A stretch of 64,000 nt of DNA from Eopsaltria australis (GCA_034509425.1 JAVTVJ010000068.1:2728001-2792000), one strand, 5' to 3'. Positions 52,701-64,000 are shown, counted from the stretch's first letter. Numbers and translations: made by a program. The notes: generated from the sequence alone by a model not told the origin.

Positions 52701-55418
52701 GAAAAGTATAATTTCTAAATATTATCAATCAGATTCTGTATCTGAAGCTAATTGTTTTGGAGCACCAGAATGCCAGATCTTCCATCCAACACACATCCAA
52801 AAGCCATATTTTATTATTATCATGATTTCCCCGGAACTTCTTAAAAGGAATTTGATTGTTAGGATGGTTATTTTGGATGAAGCTATTCACAGAACCAAGA
52901 GGTTGATTTTAAACATCCATACCACCAGTTTTCTGAGGATAAATATGCTTTCCTCGGAATTTTTTTTTTTTCTGATTCTTGCCACTCTTCACTAAGTACC
53001 TGCTGGCATAGATCTCCAAAGAGTGTCTGAATGTTTTAGCTTAAAGAAAATGGGTGACTACCATTTATATCATTAAATGTTCCCCTTGTATCAAAATAGG
53101 ATATTGCTCATTTAAAATTTTATGTGGGAAGTGTTATCTTTGTTTTCCAAACTGATTAAAAATAACTGGATAAATCTGTTGCACCTGTGCTGTAAAGCAT
53201 GAAAAAATTAACTCAGGATTTGAGAGAGTATAGAAGAAATAATTTCATCATCATTAATAGTCAAGGAGAGAATCAATGCATGCTACCAGAAATTAGTAAC
53301 AGGAAAACTGGTTAAAAAAGACTATTCCAAAGGGTGTCTTACTAATGTATTTTTCTTTTTTTTATGTCTCTGGAGCCTTAAATTTGCCCTTTTCTAACAC
53401 TTCTCTCTTGCCACCCCCTTGGTTCCACAGAGCTGAGCCCTGAGCTGCTTTGGTAGGAATTATGCATTTCCCCAGCTGCTGGTGCTGACATGACAAGAAA
53501 CATTGTCAACAACTCTCCAAAACATAAAACTTGCTGCCTGTGACTGCTGCTTTTGCAATTTCTTCTATTTTGCTCAAATGAAGACTGATGCAAGCACAGG
53601 GTGTTTTGTTACTCCGTTGCTGAAGAACAGCTGCTCATGTTTTCTCACTAAACGTCTATAACTGCAGGATCCTGGTGGTTCATGCCCTGGAGCTGGGGAC
53701 ACACTGCTGGCCACAACCAGGGACTGAGAGTGGGCAGTGCTGGAAGGGGGTACCCCAGTGGGGAGCAGTCCCAGGGCAGGTCAGGGCACAGAGGGTCCCA
53801 TGGACAGGAAAAGCCCTGAAATGGTGCTGTGGGACTGGCAGCAGTTCAGAGGGCATGCAGCAAACTGGCAGCTCTGTGCCTGCAAGCATATACAGGGAGT
53901 CAGTGACAACAGAAATGAAAAAGAAAGTAAGAATTAAGTGTGCTGCATAGGGCCCTGATACCAGAGTCATCAAATATCACCTGTCTTGGTTGCTGCCCAT
54001 GCACTCCTGCATGTGCCATGCCCACAGTGTTTGTCACAGGGGCACCTCATCACAGCCATGGCCAGGTTGGCTACTGGACATGGGGCCCGAGGCAGCACTC
54101 CAGGCCTTCCCCTGGCCTCACAGAGAAGCCTTGGGAACATAAAAGACACAAATATTTCACCAGTGGTTATGTCCAAAGGCTACATTTGCATCTCTTTCCA
54201 GTTTTTTCTCTCTTTTTTCTCAAATACCAGTCCAACTTCTTCTGAAGAGGGATGGACAGAACCACGCTTCCCTCTTATTCCTGACGTCCCTTCCAACTTT
54301 ATGTCACCAACAAAAACTAAATCTACTCTCAGAGTACAACTGTTACTCCTTGGCCTTACAACAAGCCCTGGAAAAAATCCCTCTTCAGCTCTCTCTTAGG
54401 TCCCTTTAGGTGTTGGAAGGCAGCTATAAAGTCTCCCCAGAGCTTCTTCTTCTCCAGGCTAAACAGCCTCAACTCTCTTGGCCTGTCTTCACAGAAGAGA
54501 TGACCATCTTGGTGACCTCTTTTGGAATGACTCCAACAGATCCACATCTTTCCTGTGCTGAGGACACCAAGACCTGGATGTGGCACTCCAGGCAGTGTCT
54601 CACCAGAGCAGAAAGGCAGAAACACCTCCCTCACCCTGTTGGTCACACTGCTTTTCATGCAGCCCAGTATATAACTGGCTTCCTGGGCTGCGAGCGCACA
54701 TTTCCAGCTCATGTTCAGCTTTTCATCCAACAGCACCCCCAAGTCCCTCTTGGCAGGGCTGCTCTCAATCCCTTCAGCTGTCAGCAGGTACTGATTTTGG
54801 GCATTGCTCTGACCCACGGGCATTGCTCTGACCCACGTGCAGCACCTTGCACTTGCCCCTAGTGAACATCAAGAGGTTCACACAGTCCCACTCCTCAAGG
54901 CTTTCAAGGTCCCTCTGGATGGCATCCTTCCTTTCAGGTAAAGCAAACTGCATCACTCAGCTTGGGTGTCATCTGCAAAGCAACTAGGGATGCACTCAAT
55001 TCCACTGCCTGTGATACTGATGAAGGTATTAAACAGTACTGGTCCCAGTATAAACAGGTATACCAGGATACACACTTTGGTTCTTTGTATGTGAACACCA
55101 GTAAATGACCAAGTGTTGTTACAAAAAGAAGTAACCTAATACTTGTGGATGGAGACTGAGGTTTGAATCCATCTCTGGTCATATAGCATGAGGGTGTTAT
55201 GATGAATGATGGGAAAGGGGGGCATACTTACACTTCACTCAGCAAAGCATGGTCACTGGCAGTCGTGGAGAAGTGCTGCTCGAGGATAGACACGGTTCCC
55301 GTGAGCGCCACGTGGCCACAGCCACAAAACAACGCTACCCCCGAGAAGCAGAGAATGGTTGCCACGAGCGAAGCATATGGCACTCCTCCTAGGCACTTAA
55401 TGCAACATTCAAAGCAAC
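43606..55418 (-). CDS. GPM6B: GPM6B, neuronal membrane glycoprotein M6-b; core exons (5' exon outside or unidentified)
   Basis: Coding exons in transcript order: 55418-55232, 51825-51669, 48571-48400, 46514-46441, 46135-46070, 43755-43606. They encode 267 whole residues from CFECCIKCLGGVPYASL to SKEQLNSYT plus the end of a preceding Gly codon; all introns GT-AG, phases consistent. Four membrane segments: YASLVATILCFSGVALFCGC, MQYVIYGIASFFFLYGIILL, FVFLTYVLGVAWLGVFGFSA, and FYMSYHLFIVACAGAGATVI running on into the last exon. The second outer loop holds paired cysteines and an NVT glycosylation site; the first exon has the palmitoylation-type cysteine cluster after Gly. Known: proteolipid (PLP1/GPM6A/GPM6B) family of neurons and oligodendrocytes, in lipid-rich membrane, acting in process outgrowth and transporter trafficking. 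The exon starting inside a Gly codon is the shared family structure. The 5' exon that begins the protein is not certain in this window. GPM6A is excluded by sequence and by synteny. Confidence 0.95.
45314..45394 (-). other. GPM6B: GPM6B alternative last exon, short PLP-like tail
   Basis: Minus strand, acceptor CCACCAG (AG at 45396-45395), then 26 residues beginning LIYMMATTYNYAVLKFKSRE and ending DCCTKF, then TAA at 45316-45314. It can be joined in phase 0 to the exon ending at 46070 to read ..VIAL-LIYMMATTYNY, which is the short carboxyl terminus known from mammalian M6B isoforms and close to that of PLP1 (ending TKF). Minus-strand AATAAA signals at 44756-44751 and 44232-44227 could end this transcript. 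Use of this exon is exclusive of the 43755-43606 exon. Confidence 0.92.
54390..55075 (-). mobile_element. CR1 LINE internal fragment
   Basis: Read on the plus strand this is antisense CR1: TCTTCTTCTCCAGGCTAAAC, TGGATGTGGCACTCCAGGCA, AGCACCCCCAAGTCCCTCTT, AGAGGTTCACACAGTCCCAC, AAGGTCCCTCTGGATGGCAT, CAGCTTGGGTGTCATCTGCA and ATTAAACAGTACTGGTCCCA appear in family order. The copy is on the minus strand, same sense as GPM6B. It is diverged, and open frames on both strands here (for example 54356-54823) are remnants or by-products. Confidence 0.87.
54799..54836. repeat. Perfect 19-base tandem duplication inside CR1
   Basis: GGGCATTGCTCTGACCCAC occurs twice with no spacer (54799-54817 and 54818-54836). 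The copies are identical, so the duplication is much younger than the surrounding CR1. Confidence 0.95.
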
Positions 55419-56329
55419 CTAAGCAGAAGAGAGAAAGCAAAAGAAACGTCATGAGCAAAAAGCAAATTATGAGGAAAGGAATATTCGTCCTCCACTTGGT
55501 AAAAGCCATAGGGAATAAAAGGCCCAGGCATTGACATGCTAAGCAAAAAATCTATAGGTGGTACAAGACAGCGTCACCCTCTAAAGCAGTGACCTACAGA
55601 TCTGTCGGTATGGACTCAAAGCCCAGAAAGTGGGCTGAGTGCTCCTGTCTTTACAGGATCAAGAGGAGATCGATGAGACAGCCTATGAAATGGAAAAAGC
55701 AAAAAAATCACTGTCTAAAGTGATCCATTGCAATTCAGCTGCTCATCCAGAGCTCACCATGTTTCAGCATTACTAATGGCAGGAGCACCACCTATGCTGG
55801 CAACACTCAGAGGCAAATACTCAAGACAATGAAGCCTTCTGGAAAAGTAGGAGATATTTTGCACTTTCATTGGAAGATGAATACATGTAGGTCCTCAAAA
55901 CTTAACTACCCTATACTCTCCCAGTAGTCCCAAGTTATCTTTTTACATAAATCCAGGTGAGGTTATAGGGATACAGATACTTTAACAACAGAAAAAATGA
56001 ATGGGGTCCAAAGAGCAAAAATTTTTGTTGAGGGCAGCTGTATGAAGCTGTATTATGGAGCCAATACATTTCCAGCTTTTTATAGGATACACTGGATTTA
56101 CAGTGATCCCTGAATACGGTTTGCAGTAGCATAATCAACTGAAATGCATTGTTTAACTGGTCTGAGTTAACAAAACACCCCCCCAGAGCTGCTATTTGTA
56201 TGAACACTGTAATAAGGAGGTTGCAGCTGAATTGCCAGGTTCCTTCCAACTGCGTGGCCTGAAAACCCATCTGCTTACAAAGCTGGGAAATGTAAATCGG
56301 AAACAAACACAGCTTTTAACTGCGCTATA

Positions 56330-56600
56330 ATGGTAATGGCAATCCATACCAATTCATTACTTCAGGGTGATGGCATTAAGCTGTCTCCATTAATGTGCAT
56401 TTCATACAACTGCGCAGAACACAAGCCATTAAGACAACGCTTAATGGAGCGGCCAGCGTCGCACGTCGCAGGACAGCCGCTGCTGCTGCGGCAAGGCGCT
56501 GCACGGACAAAGCGTTTGAAGGCAAGGAGACAGCTGGCAAATGAGGACACCACATCACGTCTTCCCACCCAAAAAATTCCTCACAAAGATCAGCAAGTCT
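56330..56600. promoter_or_regulatory. Candidate non-coding regulatory block 1
   Basis: Homeodomain-like ATTA/TAAT cores (AATTCATTA, CCATTAATGTGCATTTCAT, CCATTAAG, GCTTAATGG) lie next to a local CpG cluster (GGCCAGCGTCGCACGTCGCA, then CGCTGCTGCTGCGG) in a CpG-poor intron. That mix is typical of conserved neural enhancers but is only suggestive. No splice or coding signal explains it. Confidence 0.3.
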
Positions 56601-57049
56601 CCAGCCACCACATGAGGCAAGTTTATTTTTATCCCACTCCCTTTCCCACTAATGAATGAGTTGCAGTGCAGGCACTTCCGTAAGGCACTGGGGAATAATA
56701 TGCATCTGGTAATTGAAAGATTTCCCATTTCATAAGTGAGAAACTCTTCTTTTAGAGAGTCACTAGCAAATGCCCTAGTCAGGCTTAAGCAGCTATCACC
56801 ATCAAAATGACTTATGAAACGCCACTTTACTAACTGCAGACAAGATTTAATTGTATAGAAACAAGCCTGGGAAGCTTTTCTAGTCTAGTCCACAGCTGGA
56901 GTCCACTCAGTAGGAACTATCTTCATGACAAAAATACTGCCAAATGAACAAACACTACAGCTCGGCAGTGACGCGGCAAACAAAATCCAAATGCATGCTA
57001 TCAGAGGAAATCATCTCTGGGTTTCATTTTATCACAGAGATCCAGAGCT

Positions 57050-57410
57050 GAGTTCAGACACCAGACCTTGCAAAGCAATCCTCTGCTTTGGGGAATCTGC
57101 CTGAGTGCAGCTCACACGCAAGAGCAGCCATACACGTGAGGCTGGCTCGCCTCCGCAGCATCTGCTCCCAGGTCAGGTCCAAACCTCCCGGAGTTAATCC
57201 AAGAAATGCATGCACCTGGTGCAGGATTAGCCATGAAAGATTATCCAAGAGTAACCATGCTCTGACCCGGCAGACAACACACATGTGGTCACGGCCCAGC
57301 ACAAAACTAATCACCTTTCGGGCCACTCTCCCAAAGCAGGAGACCCAACACTTGATCATTGCTCTGTGTGGAGAGGCTGATCACCTAAATCATGCTGATC
57401 CCACAGACTG
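57050..57410. promoter_or_regulatory. Candidate non-coding regulatory block 2
   Basis: Dense in known factor cores: E-box CACGTG at about 57135, GTTAATCC, GGATTAGCC, CTAATCACCTTT, GATCATTG and GCTGATCAC, with several CpG. A 158-residue open frame crosses it but has no recognisable fold or splice context. Confidence 0.28.
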
Positions 57411-58960
57411 CTTTGCAGAAGAATCCTGTCAGAGACAGGAAATAAAAACAGCTGGAAGCAAAACAAAGAGACTGACAAGATCTAAAAGAAAAGCTGCTAG
57501 TTTCAGAAAATGGGAGCAGCCTGACAAAACTAAAAACTGGTGTAGACCCAGGATTGGTGTTTAATACCCCAAACTGCCAAGCCAGCTTTCCAGGCCACTG
57601 GCAGAACATTTGCCCTGAGGAGTCTGTTGGATCCCTTACCCAAACACATGACAGTATCTGCCACTAATCCACAGACCCTTGACCACAGGGGCAACAGTGG
57701 CAGACCCCCTCTTACCTCTCAGCAACTGGCAGCTGCATAGATTGTCTTTGTGGCCATACCCTTTTTCTTCCTCTGCAGTCCAAGTAAAAAGACTTCACAG
57801 AATTTGGGTGGCCTTCATTTTCTCAGTACAGAACAAAGCCAAGGGACACCCTCAGAGGTGTCTAAAGCAATCACATTTTAAGCAGAGAAAACTGTCCAAA
57901 TGTGGAACTGCAGGAATTACTCACCTTGACCCCAAGACTAAAGCAGGAATCAGAGAGACTTTGGTACACCTGGAAATAGCACACAGCCAGCTGCAAGCAC
58001 ATGAAGCATCCCAAACCAGCATGTTTCCAAGAGACAGCATCCATCCCTACATAGTCATTCTGCACCCAAACTGACAGCAGAGCCGCACGGCCTCCTGCCA
58101 GAGGGTAACTAACTGCAGGATACAACCTCATTGCAGTGCTGGGGCTGCCAGACCTCCCCCCAGACCCCACTGTGAACACTCTTTATGAGCACATTAAAGC
58201 CATGCCTAGCCTGAGCAATAGAGCTGATTTTATAATTTTAACACAAGCCTATAGCATTATTGCAAAGAGCAGCTTTCAAAACCAGCTACAATTTGAAGCT
58301 CATCAAGAACTAAGATGAGCTTACCAAGCTTCCAAGTGCTTACCAAGCACTGAAGCAAAGCAGAGGATTTCTGAAAACAATTAGAAAGCTTTCCAGGAAA
58401 CCTTTATGTTCTTCCTCTGTAACTCCAAGTCAGCAACTATCTTCATACAGTACAACTAAAATCCCAGGAAGATGTTTGCCTAGTTCATTTTCACAAAATA
58501 ACTTGCTAACACTCTGATGACAACTACTGGTTGAAGACCTGTGAACTCAAGCTGACAAAAATAAGTAGTATTAAAGTAAGTTCAGCTCCAATTTTCTGCT
58601 AGTTTTTACTTTCCATATGGCCAAAATGCTGAACTGTTCAGCTGTACATCCACTTCCAATGAAACAGTGTAAAACAATTTAAATATGAAACTGTACAGCA
58701 CAAACACACATCACTGCATCTCCCCTTTCAATGGCCATTTTGTGCAAGGCATCACTAGAACCTTTTGTGCAACTCAGCAGAATAAAAACATTTTTTGTCC
58801 TCAGGCTGGCGAGCAGCAGTTGCCATGGAGGCAGGTTAATAACAGCCCAATGATTTGCCCAGAGCTGCCTGTGATCTTGGCTACAGATTTAACACACTCT
58901 CAGAAGGAGGCCAGCTAAAACAAAGACTGAGATTATTCTCTAGGGAATGAATGCTATTAA

Positions 58961-58976
58961 ACACACACACACACAC
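58961..58976. repeat. (AC)8 microsatellite
   Basis: Eight AC units in the GPM6B 5' intron. Confidence 0.95.
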
Positions 58977-60004
58977 AAATATTCTTGCTAAAGAACAAAA
59001 ATAAAGAGAAGAGAAAGAAACAGGAACCAGCTATTCTTTTAATCTCCTGGAAGCTATCAGTCACAGGAAATTGGTAAAGGATGAACCTACATATGTACAT
59101 AAATCGGCAATTGGTTGCTCAATGTATGAAGAACAATTATACAATCTGCTCAGCAGTGTACAGCCTACTGCATATATGCAGGGGCTTAGGCATTCAATTT
59201 CCCATGCCAAACGCTGATTGTGTGGCTAAACCTCCTTTGGCACTTTAAGTACAGCTTTAAGATTTAAACTCAGAACGGCAAGGTAATAGAAAATTAATGG
59301 AAAGTGGTCTTAAAAGAAAAAGAAAAAAGAAAAAGAGGCAGTTCTTATACTACCTCATCCTACTAAGGTCCAATCTGTGTTTTGGAAATTATGAAAGACA
59401 ATGCAATAGGATCAGGCAGCTCCCTTGAGTATTCCTAGGGCTTGCTCTAGGAAAATCAAACATCAGGTCTTGAAGCCCAGACTTGAAAAGCTGAGACAGG
59501 CTGATGATCAGAAAGCCATCCCTCAAAGCAAAGCCCATACCTCCTGGACAGCCTATTGTCTAATGTTCCAAACACCTCCTAGGTTGAACTAGCGCCTCAG
59601 TGCATCTCAGGTACTAACCACTGGCCCACAGTCAAGATCACTATGGAACAAAAAACCAGGAAACCAAGAAAACCTGAAAGGAGCTTTGAAAAGTTTTCCA
59701 TTTCAGGGAGCTAAACCTCCAGGATCTTGTGACTGTCTCCTGAGTAAGTTCCTACTTTCTTTTCCTTAGAAGTTGGGTTTCTTCCCCTTCCATGAAAAAT
59801 AAAGCACTGGGCGTCATTTTCTCCTCATCAATTACTTCCTGTAATTGTGTAATGCATTTTAAGAAGTGCTGGCCTGTCAGACACCAGTCCAGTTAATACA
59901 CCGCAGAACCACAATATCTGTTGGCTTCAGCACCACAGCTCAGGGAGCTCATGGGGAGGAACTGTTTTAACAAAAAGAAGGTTGCAAGAAATCCAAGGGG
60001 AAAA

Positions 60005-60054
60005 AAGCACTAGATAACATCTTAAATGAAAGCACTAAATAACATCTTAAATGC
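60005..60054. repeat. 25-base tandem duplication
   Basis: AAGCACTAGATAACATCTTA then AATGA (60005-60029) is followed directly by AAGCACTAAATAACATCTTA then AATGC (60030-60054); two differences. Confidence 0.92.
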
Positions 60055-60693
60055 AGCCATCGCATGTAAACCGGGCTCATTACTACACATCCACAGGAGC
60101 CTAGTGTTGGTAGCACTAGAACTCCCAATCCACAATTAAATGTAAGAGAACAACTCACTACTTGACATTCACCTCCTGCTTCCCCAGTGCTGAAGATTAC
60201 CCAATACCAACCATGAGTAATAGCCTTGGAGTCCTAAACCACCATGGATTTTTGTCAGAGAATGAACTTTATGCCAATGAAAGCAAATGCCAATTTTACT
60301 GTCTGCCACCCACCGTATTTTTTAAAATTTCCATTCTGAATGGCTTATGCATGCTAGGATGTACATTTTCCTACCTGCTGCATGATTGGCAGCCACAGGA
60401 GAAGCAGTGAGGGATGTGGGAATAGACTAATACCTCAGAAGCAAAATTGGAATTTACCTCTTTCTTCTCCGCATGAGACGAAGCCAGTACCTGGCAATAA
60501 GATAACTTCTCACATCTGTCACCCACACCTGCAGCCAAGGGTCAGTGACAACAGCACAGTAAGATAAAATATTTAACCTTACGACCTTAAGTTTAAAGCC
60601 TGGAACAAATTTCTCTCCACGCTTTAGTAAGGGACTATAACAAAAAGGCTCTGCATTAAATCACATGGAAGTCTTTGTTCAAGCTCTATCCTT

Positions 60694-60705
60694 ACCCATT
60701 CCCAT
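60694..60705 (-). other. Possible PLP-type short first coding exon of GPM6B
   Basis: Minus strand: ATG GGA ATG G followed by the donor GTAAGG (GT at 60695-60694). Joined to the exon starting at 55418 (GT TGC TTT..) it would read M-G-M-G-CFECC in frame, like PLP1, whose first exon holds just ATG plus one base. I see no promoter, CpG island or upstream exon to support it, and so short a match can arise by chance. Confidence 0.2.
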
Positions 60706-62154
60706 TCATCCTAAATTTTGCTGATTTACAGAACATGACACAAAGCTAAAACTGCTGTTACTACTTAGAATAAATGTTCACTCACCACACTTCGGGATTA
60801 TCATTAAACAGACTAAATAAGTGATGAGCTCAAATAGAGAAAATCCTTTCTTCTCCTTCCACAAGCCTCTTAAGGCTCTTCCACAGAAAACTTCCTTTCA
60901 AGTTCAGTATTTCCTAATTTTGCCTTTTTATCCTACACAAATAAGAAGTTGTGAAATTAACTTATACTGAAAATTAAATCCTGAGAGCCAGAAAACTTAA
61001 TGTAAGTGCACTTTAGTCTAGCCAGATTGATAATCTCCTCACTGTATTTGCATTCCTCTCTTCCAGGGTTGTTAATCAATAACTCCCTCTTGGCCAGGAG
61101 AGTCCCTGTGATGGAGGGGACATGACACTGCCATCAGGGCTGCCACAAAGGATCAGATCTGAAATTCAGCAAGACCACCTCTGTTATCCTTCCAAGTGGC
61201 CAGCACAAGATGCTTCTTTCAAGTAAAAACCTATGGATCAGATGGGTAGTCTGATCCATCCAGCAAACCTCACCCCAATCTCTACTACTGAAGAGCTACC
61301 TGAAGAACAAGTAGCTCCCTTCTGAAGGTCATCACCATTAATTGTAATTTCTCCAGTTATTCTTGATACAAATACAAGATATTTGGTTTCAGCACTGTCA
61401 TACAGGTAGTTCCCCTCTTCTGAGAAGGTATTTATTCTCTGTTATCAGTTAAATGCTTCCATGTTCTTGTGTAGAAGAGAACTAAAAGTCCTTGCTCATA
61501 CCTCCTGTGCTGGAAACCAACACAGAGAAAGCAGGAGAATTGGGCACACAAAGAACAAGCCTCTCACAGCCTAGAAGAATCATCAGCAGACCCTTTTTCA
61601 GATCCCAAAAGCACAGAGTATCTCTGTGGTACTGTATGATAATAAGTGGCTCCTGAATTTGTCAGCAAAAATACAGTAAGCACAGGTTTAATATCAGGCA
61701 CATTTTTTTTCTACCATGATTAACAAAAAAACCCCACAAACAAACAAAAAAGCCCAAACAAACCAGGCTTTCAGAGGTTACCAATGTTCATCCACAGCAA
61801 AAGTTTTTTTTTGTTTTTTTTTTTTCTCTCTCTAAAGAAAAAATGATGTTCAAATTGGAGAAGAGGCTTTTTTACCAAGGCAAGATTTGTTTCTTCTGGA
61901 TGATGTTAAATGATGCAGAGAAGACTCCAAGAAGAGACAGCAGTAATCATAACCCTCTTTTTTTTCCTCCAAATCTCTTCTTCCCAAATCAGCAGTTCTT
62001 ATAGGAAAGAAACTGCACTCTCGTTGCAGGAACCAAACCTGTTTCGTGCAAAGATGGATGATCTGAATGGGTTTTTAACATGCCTTATCTAGTTTACCTT
62101 CTTCAAATTTAGTGAGATACACACACTCCTCATTTGTATCATTCCAACCTCTGC

Positions 62155-62184
62155 AAGGCTCATTAAGCTCACAGGTGTTCTGAA
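62155..62184 (+). repeat. 30-base block repeated at 63971-64000 (copy 1)
   Basis: AAGGCTCATTAAGCTCACAG followed by GTGTTCTGAA; 26 of 30 bases match the block that ends the window. The flanks just before the two copies do not match. Confidence 0.7.
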
Positions 62185-63452
62185 GTCATCTTTTTCAGGC
62201 AGTAAAATCTATGGAATAGGAATCTCTACATCAATACTTATTGCAAGTGCCCATCCCAGGCGTTTGCTGCATGAGAGAAAGGAGTCAGACCTGCACAGGA
62301 AGAACACTGCTGTCCCATGACATGGTGAGATGACAGAATTGCTCTTGTCCAGCTTTATTGCTTTTGGACAGCAGAACTTTATTTTAATTCAGGTCTTCTC
62401 TGTTTTACTTTCGGCCCACAAAACAGTGGAATCCATAGGAGAAGAAAAATACCTAATTTATACTTTGGAAAAGGCCTTACTTCAAAAAGGTTTCAATGGG
62501 AATTCTTGAGGAGGGATATTTCTTAGTTTTAAGCTACTTCTGCAGGAAAAAATTAAGCTGGTGATTTAAGAAAGGGACTGCTCACATAAGGGACATTACT
62601 GATAAAAGCTTTGGTGTTTTTTCTCCTGGAGACTTGTTCTAGTATTTTACTATCCAAAATAACCCTTGGGATTCAGTGCAGCCTGAGCATGTAGAAGTGC
62701 TCATTGGCATGCAGAGCTCGAAGTTCACACACATTGCACCAGCAAGGGCAGCTGCTGGTCCAAACTGGGGCTGTAACTCAGCTGAAACATCAACAACTCA
62801 CTGCTCAACAGGCCTGAAGACCCTCCTTCCTTTCTGCCCTTGCCCTGGCCTTCTTTCCCTTGCTTCCCTTATTTTTGTCTTCTTGAAGAAATACTCAGGA
62901 GGATCACCATGCAGGAACTGCTGCTTCAATAGGTGCCAGCCCAGGTGATAATTTTGGACAAACTCAAGGTAGAGAGGTAAAAGAGATGAAGCAGTGGGCA
63001 GACTGCCAAAGATATCCAAATGCCTGAAGGTCTAGACAAGCTCAGTGTGGAAACAGAAAGGCACCTAAGCATTTCAGTTCCATGGGCAGCTTCCATAGCT
63101 CTGCAAAAATCTGTAACGACATTTGAGTTTCCTTGATCCAGCCATCCTCCAGACCCACCTGTAACTTGGCTGACAAGATTTTTGAAGCTGACTTTTACTT
63201 TAATCAAAGGTGAATATCTTACCTGGAAGACTGGAGTTGAAACTCTTAGCTCCACCTTTCTGCCAGCTGTAACTCACCTCACCCTCCACCAGCCTTCAGC
63301 ACTCTGCAGGAGGGCAAGATTTTTGCCACACTGGATTTCAGCCACCACTATCGACCGCTTCCCCAGTTGACTCCTCCCTAAGCCACAAAGAAGCAAACAA
63401 AAAACACAACCTCTCTCTCCCTAGAGCTGAAAATAGGGTCAAAACCTGTATA

Positions 63453-63472
63453 TGTGTGTGTGTGTGTGTGTG
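63453..63472. repeat. (TG)10 microsatellite
   Basis: Ten TG units in the GPM6B 5' region. Confidence 0.95.
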
Positions 63473-63970
63473 TATTCCAGCCTGGCAGATCTCGGATTCA
63501 GAAAGTAAACAGGTAAATTCTCAATTTAAGAGATAACTGAAGATACAAAGATCTTCCCAAACATTAACCCAACTATGGAACAAGAGGAGTAATAAGAAAC
63601 CTGAACTGTAACTGTAGAAGTCCTTTGCCCTGCAATAGCTTTTATGCAAGTATTTCTCCAGCTGAACCCCCTGACTGAATTTGAGTTTTCAAAACTTGCT
63701 TCAGCAAAAAGAAGTAAGGCTGTTTCAGTGAGATACTCCACATTCACATGCCCTTATGTGCTCACAGAGCAGCTGAAACACCTCCCAGCATCTGGGGGAA
63801 GCAAGTTTCAGGGGAAAAAAAAAAAGATTCCCATAAAGCAAACAACACCCACCCAACCTGGAATAGTGCCTACAGCTAAGCTCATGTTAAGAAACTATTG
63901 CAAAGTTTCTCTTTCTAGAGAAAAAGATGGTACTTTGCTTTCTGGGAAAAAAATTGTGTTAGCATTTTGA

Positions 63971-64000
63971 AAGGCTCATTAAGCTTGCAGGTGTTCTGGG
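63971..64000 (+). repeat. 30-base block repeated from 62155-62184 (copy 2)
   Basis: AAGGCTCATTAAGCTTGCAG followed by GTGTTCTGGG. The copy touches the window edge, so the similarity may extend further. Confidence 0.7.

Larger units (their letters stand above)
46136..55231 (-). other. GPM6B: GPM6B introns between core exons
   Basis: Introns 46515-48399, 48572-51668 and 51826-55231, plus the short intron 46136-46440. Apart from a CR1 copy in the last interval they hold no feature I can name. A GC-richer patch at about 53650-53900 produces open frames on both strands without any domain. Confidence 0.6.
55419..64000 (-). other. GPM6B: GPM6B 5' intron or upstream sequence
   Basis: No exon can be called with certainty. 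I looked on the minus strand for the two mammalian amino-terminal exons (MKPAMETAAEEN.. and ..GRYHWMYPGSK..) and did not find them, so these probably lie beyond 64000. The stretch contains a (CA)8 run, a (TG)10 run, a 25-base tandem duplication and two CpG-bearing blocks described separately. Open frames such as 57088-57564 (plus) have no recognisable domain. Confidence 0.6.

Noticed and set aside
54356..54862. Open frames of 150 residues or more on both strands near 54.4-54.9 kb
   Set aside because: They lie within a diverged CR1 copy; the minus-strand one is a broken reverse-transcriptase-end remnant and the plus-strand one is its shadow.
57088..57564. 158-residue plus-strand open frame
   Set aside because: No recognisable domain, no splice context, and it is antisense within the GPM6B 5' region. 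The motif clusters are better explained as possible regulatory sequence.

Overview
The window is vertebrate nuclear DNA, almost certainly from a bird. It holds four conserved genes, three of them split into many exons, in the order RAB9A (+), TRAPPC2 (-), OFD1 (+), GPM6B (-). Established knowledge: this is the order and orientation of the human Xp22.2 neighbourhood; the chicken counterpart is, to my recollection, on chromosome 1. The interspersed repeats I can recognise are CR1 retrotransposon 3' pieces with the bird-type ending (gene-body consensus followed by ATTCTGTGATTC-like octamers). Prokaryote features (operons, CRISPR, insertion sequences) are absent.

Layout. 1-1164: intron or upstream sequence of RAB9A. 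1199-1804: the complete single-exon RAB9A reading frame. 1805-about 6300: RAB9A 3' UTR and intergenic sequence. About 6300-11.5 kb: TRAPPC2 on the minus strand, 140 residues in four coding exons; one intron carries U12-type AT-AC signals. 11.2-11.88 kb: a CpG island that looks like a head-to-head promoter for TRAPPC2 and OFD1. 11.88-40.8 kb: OFD1, for which I traced 22 coding exons, all with GT-AG introns and matching phases except one exon (36798-37000) that carries an apparent one-base frameshift. 41.25-55.4 kb: GPM6B on the minus strand with all core exons, two alternative last exons (M6-type and PLP-type carboxyl termini) and a 3' UTR of about 2.3 kb. 55.4-64 kb: first-intron or 5' region of GPM6B, containing no certain exon.

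Function. The genes are neighbours by ancient synteny, not one pathway: RAB9A directs late-endosome-to-Golgi return, TRAPPC2 is a small TRAPP tethering subunit, OFD1 is a centriole and ciliary basal-body protein, and GPM6B is a four-pass neural membrane proteolipid. I found no undescribed biological system. The observations most worth checking are the TRAPPC2 AT-AC intron, the OFD1 frameshift, the shared promoter with a CR1 copy beside it, and the alternative exons and non-coding CpG-bearing blocks of GPM6B. Exon boundaries come from reading frame, family recall and splice-site rules done by eye; no alignment was run.
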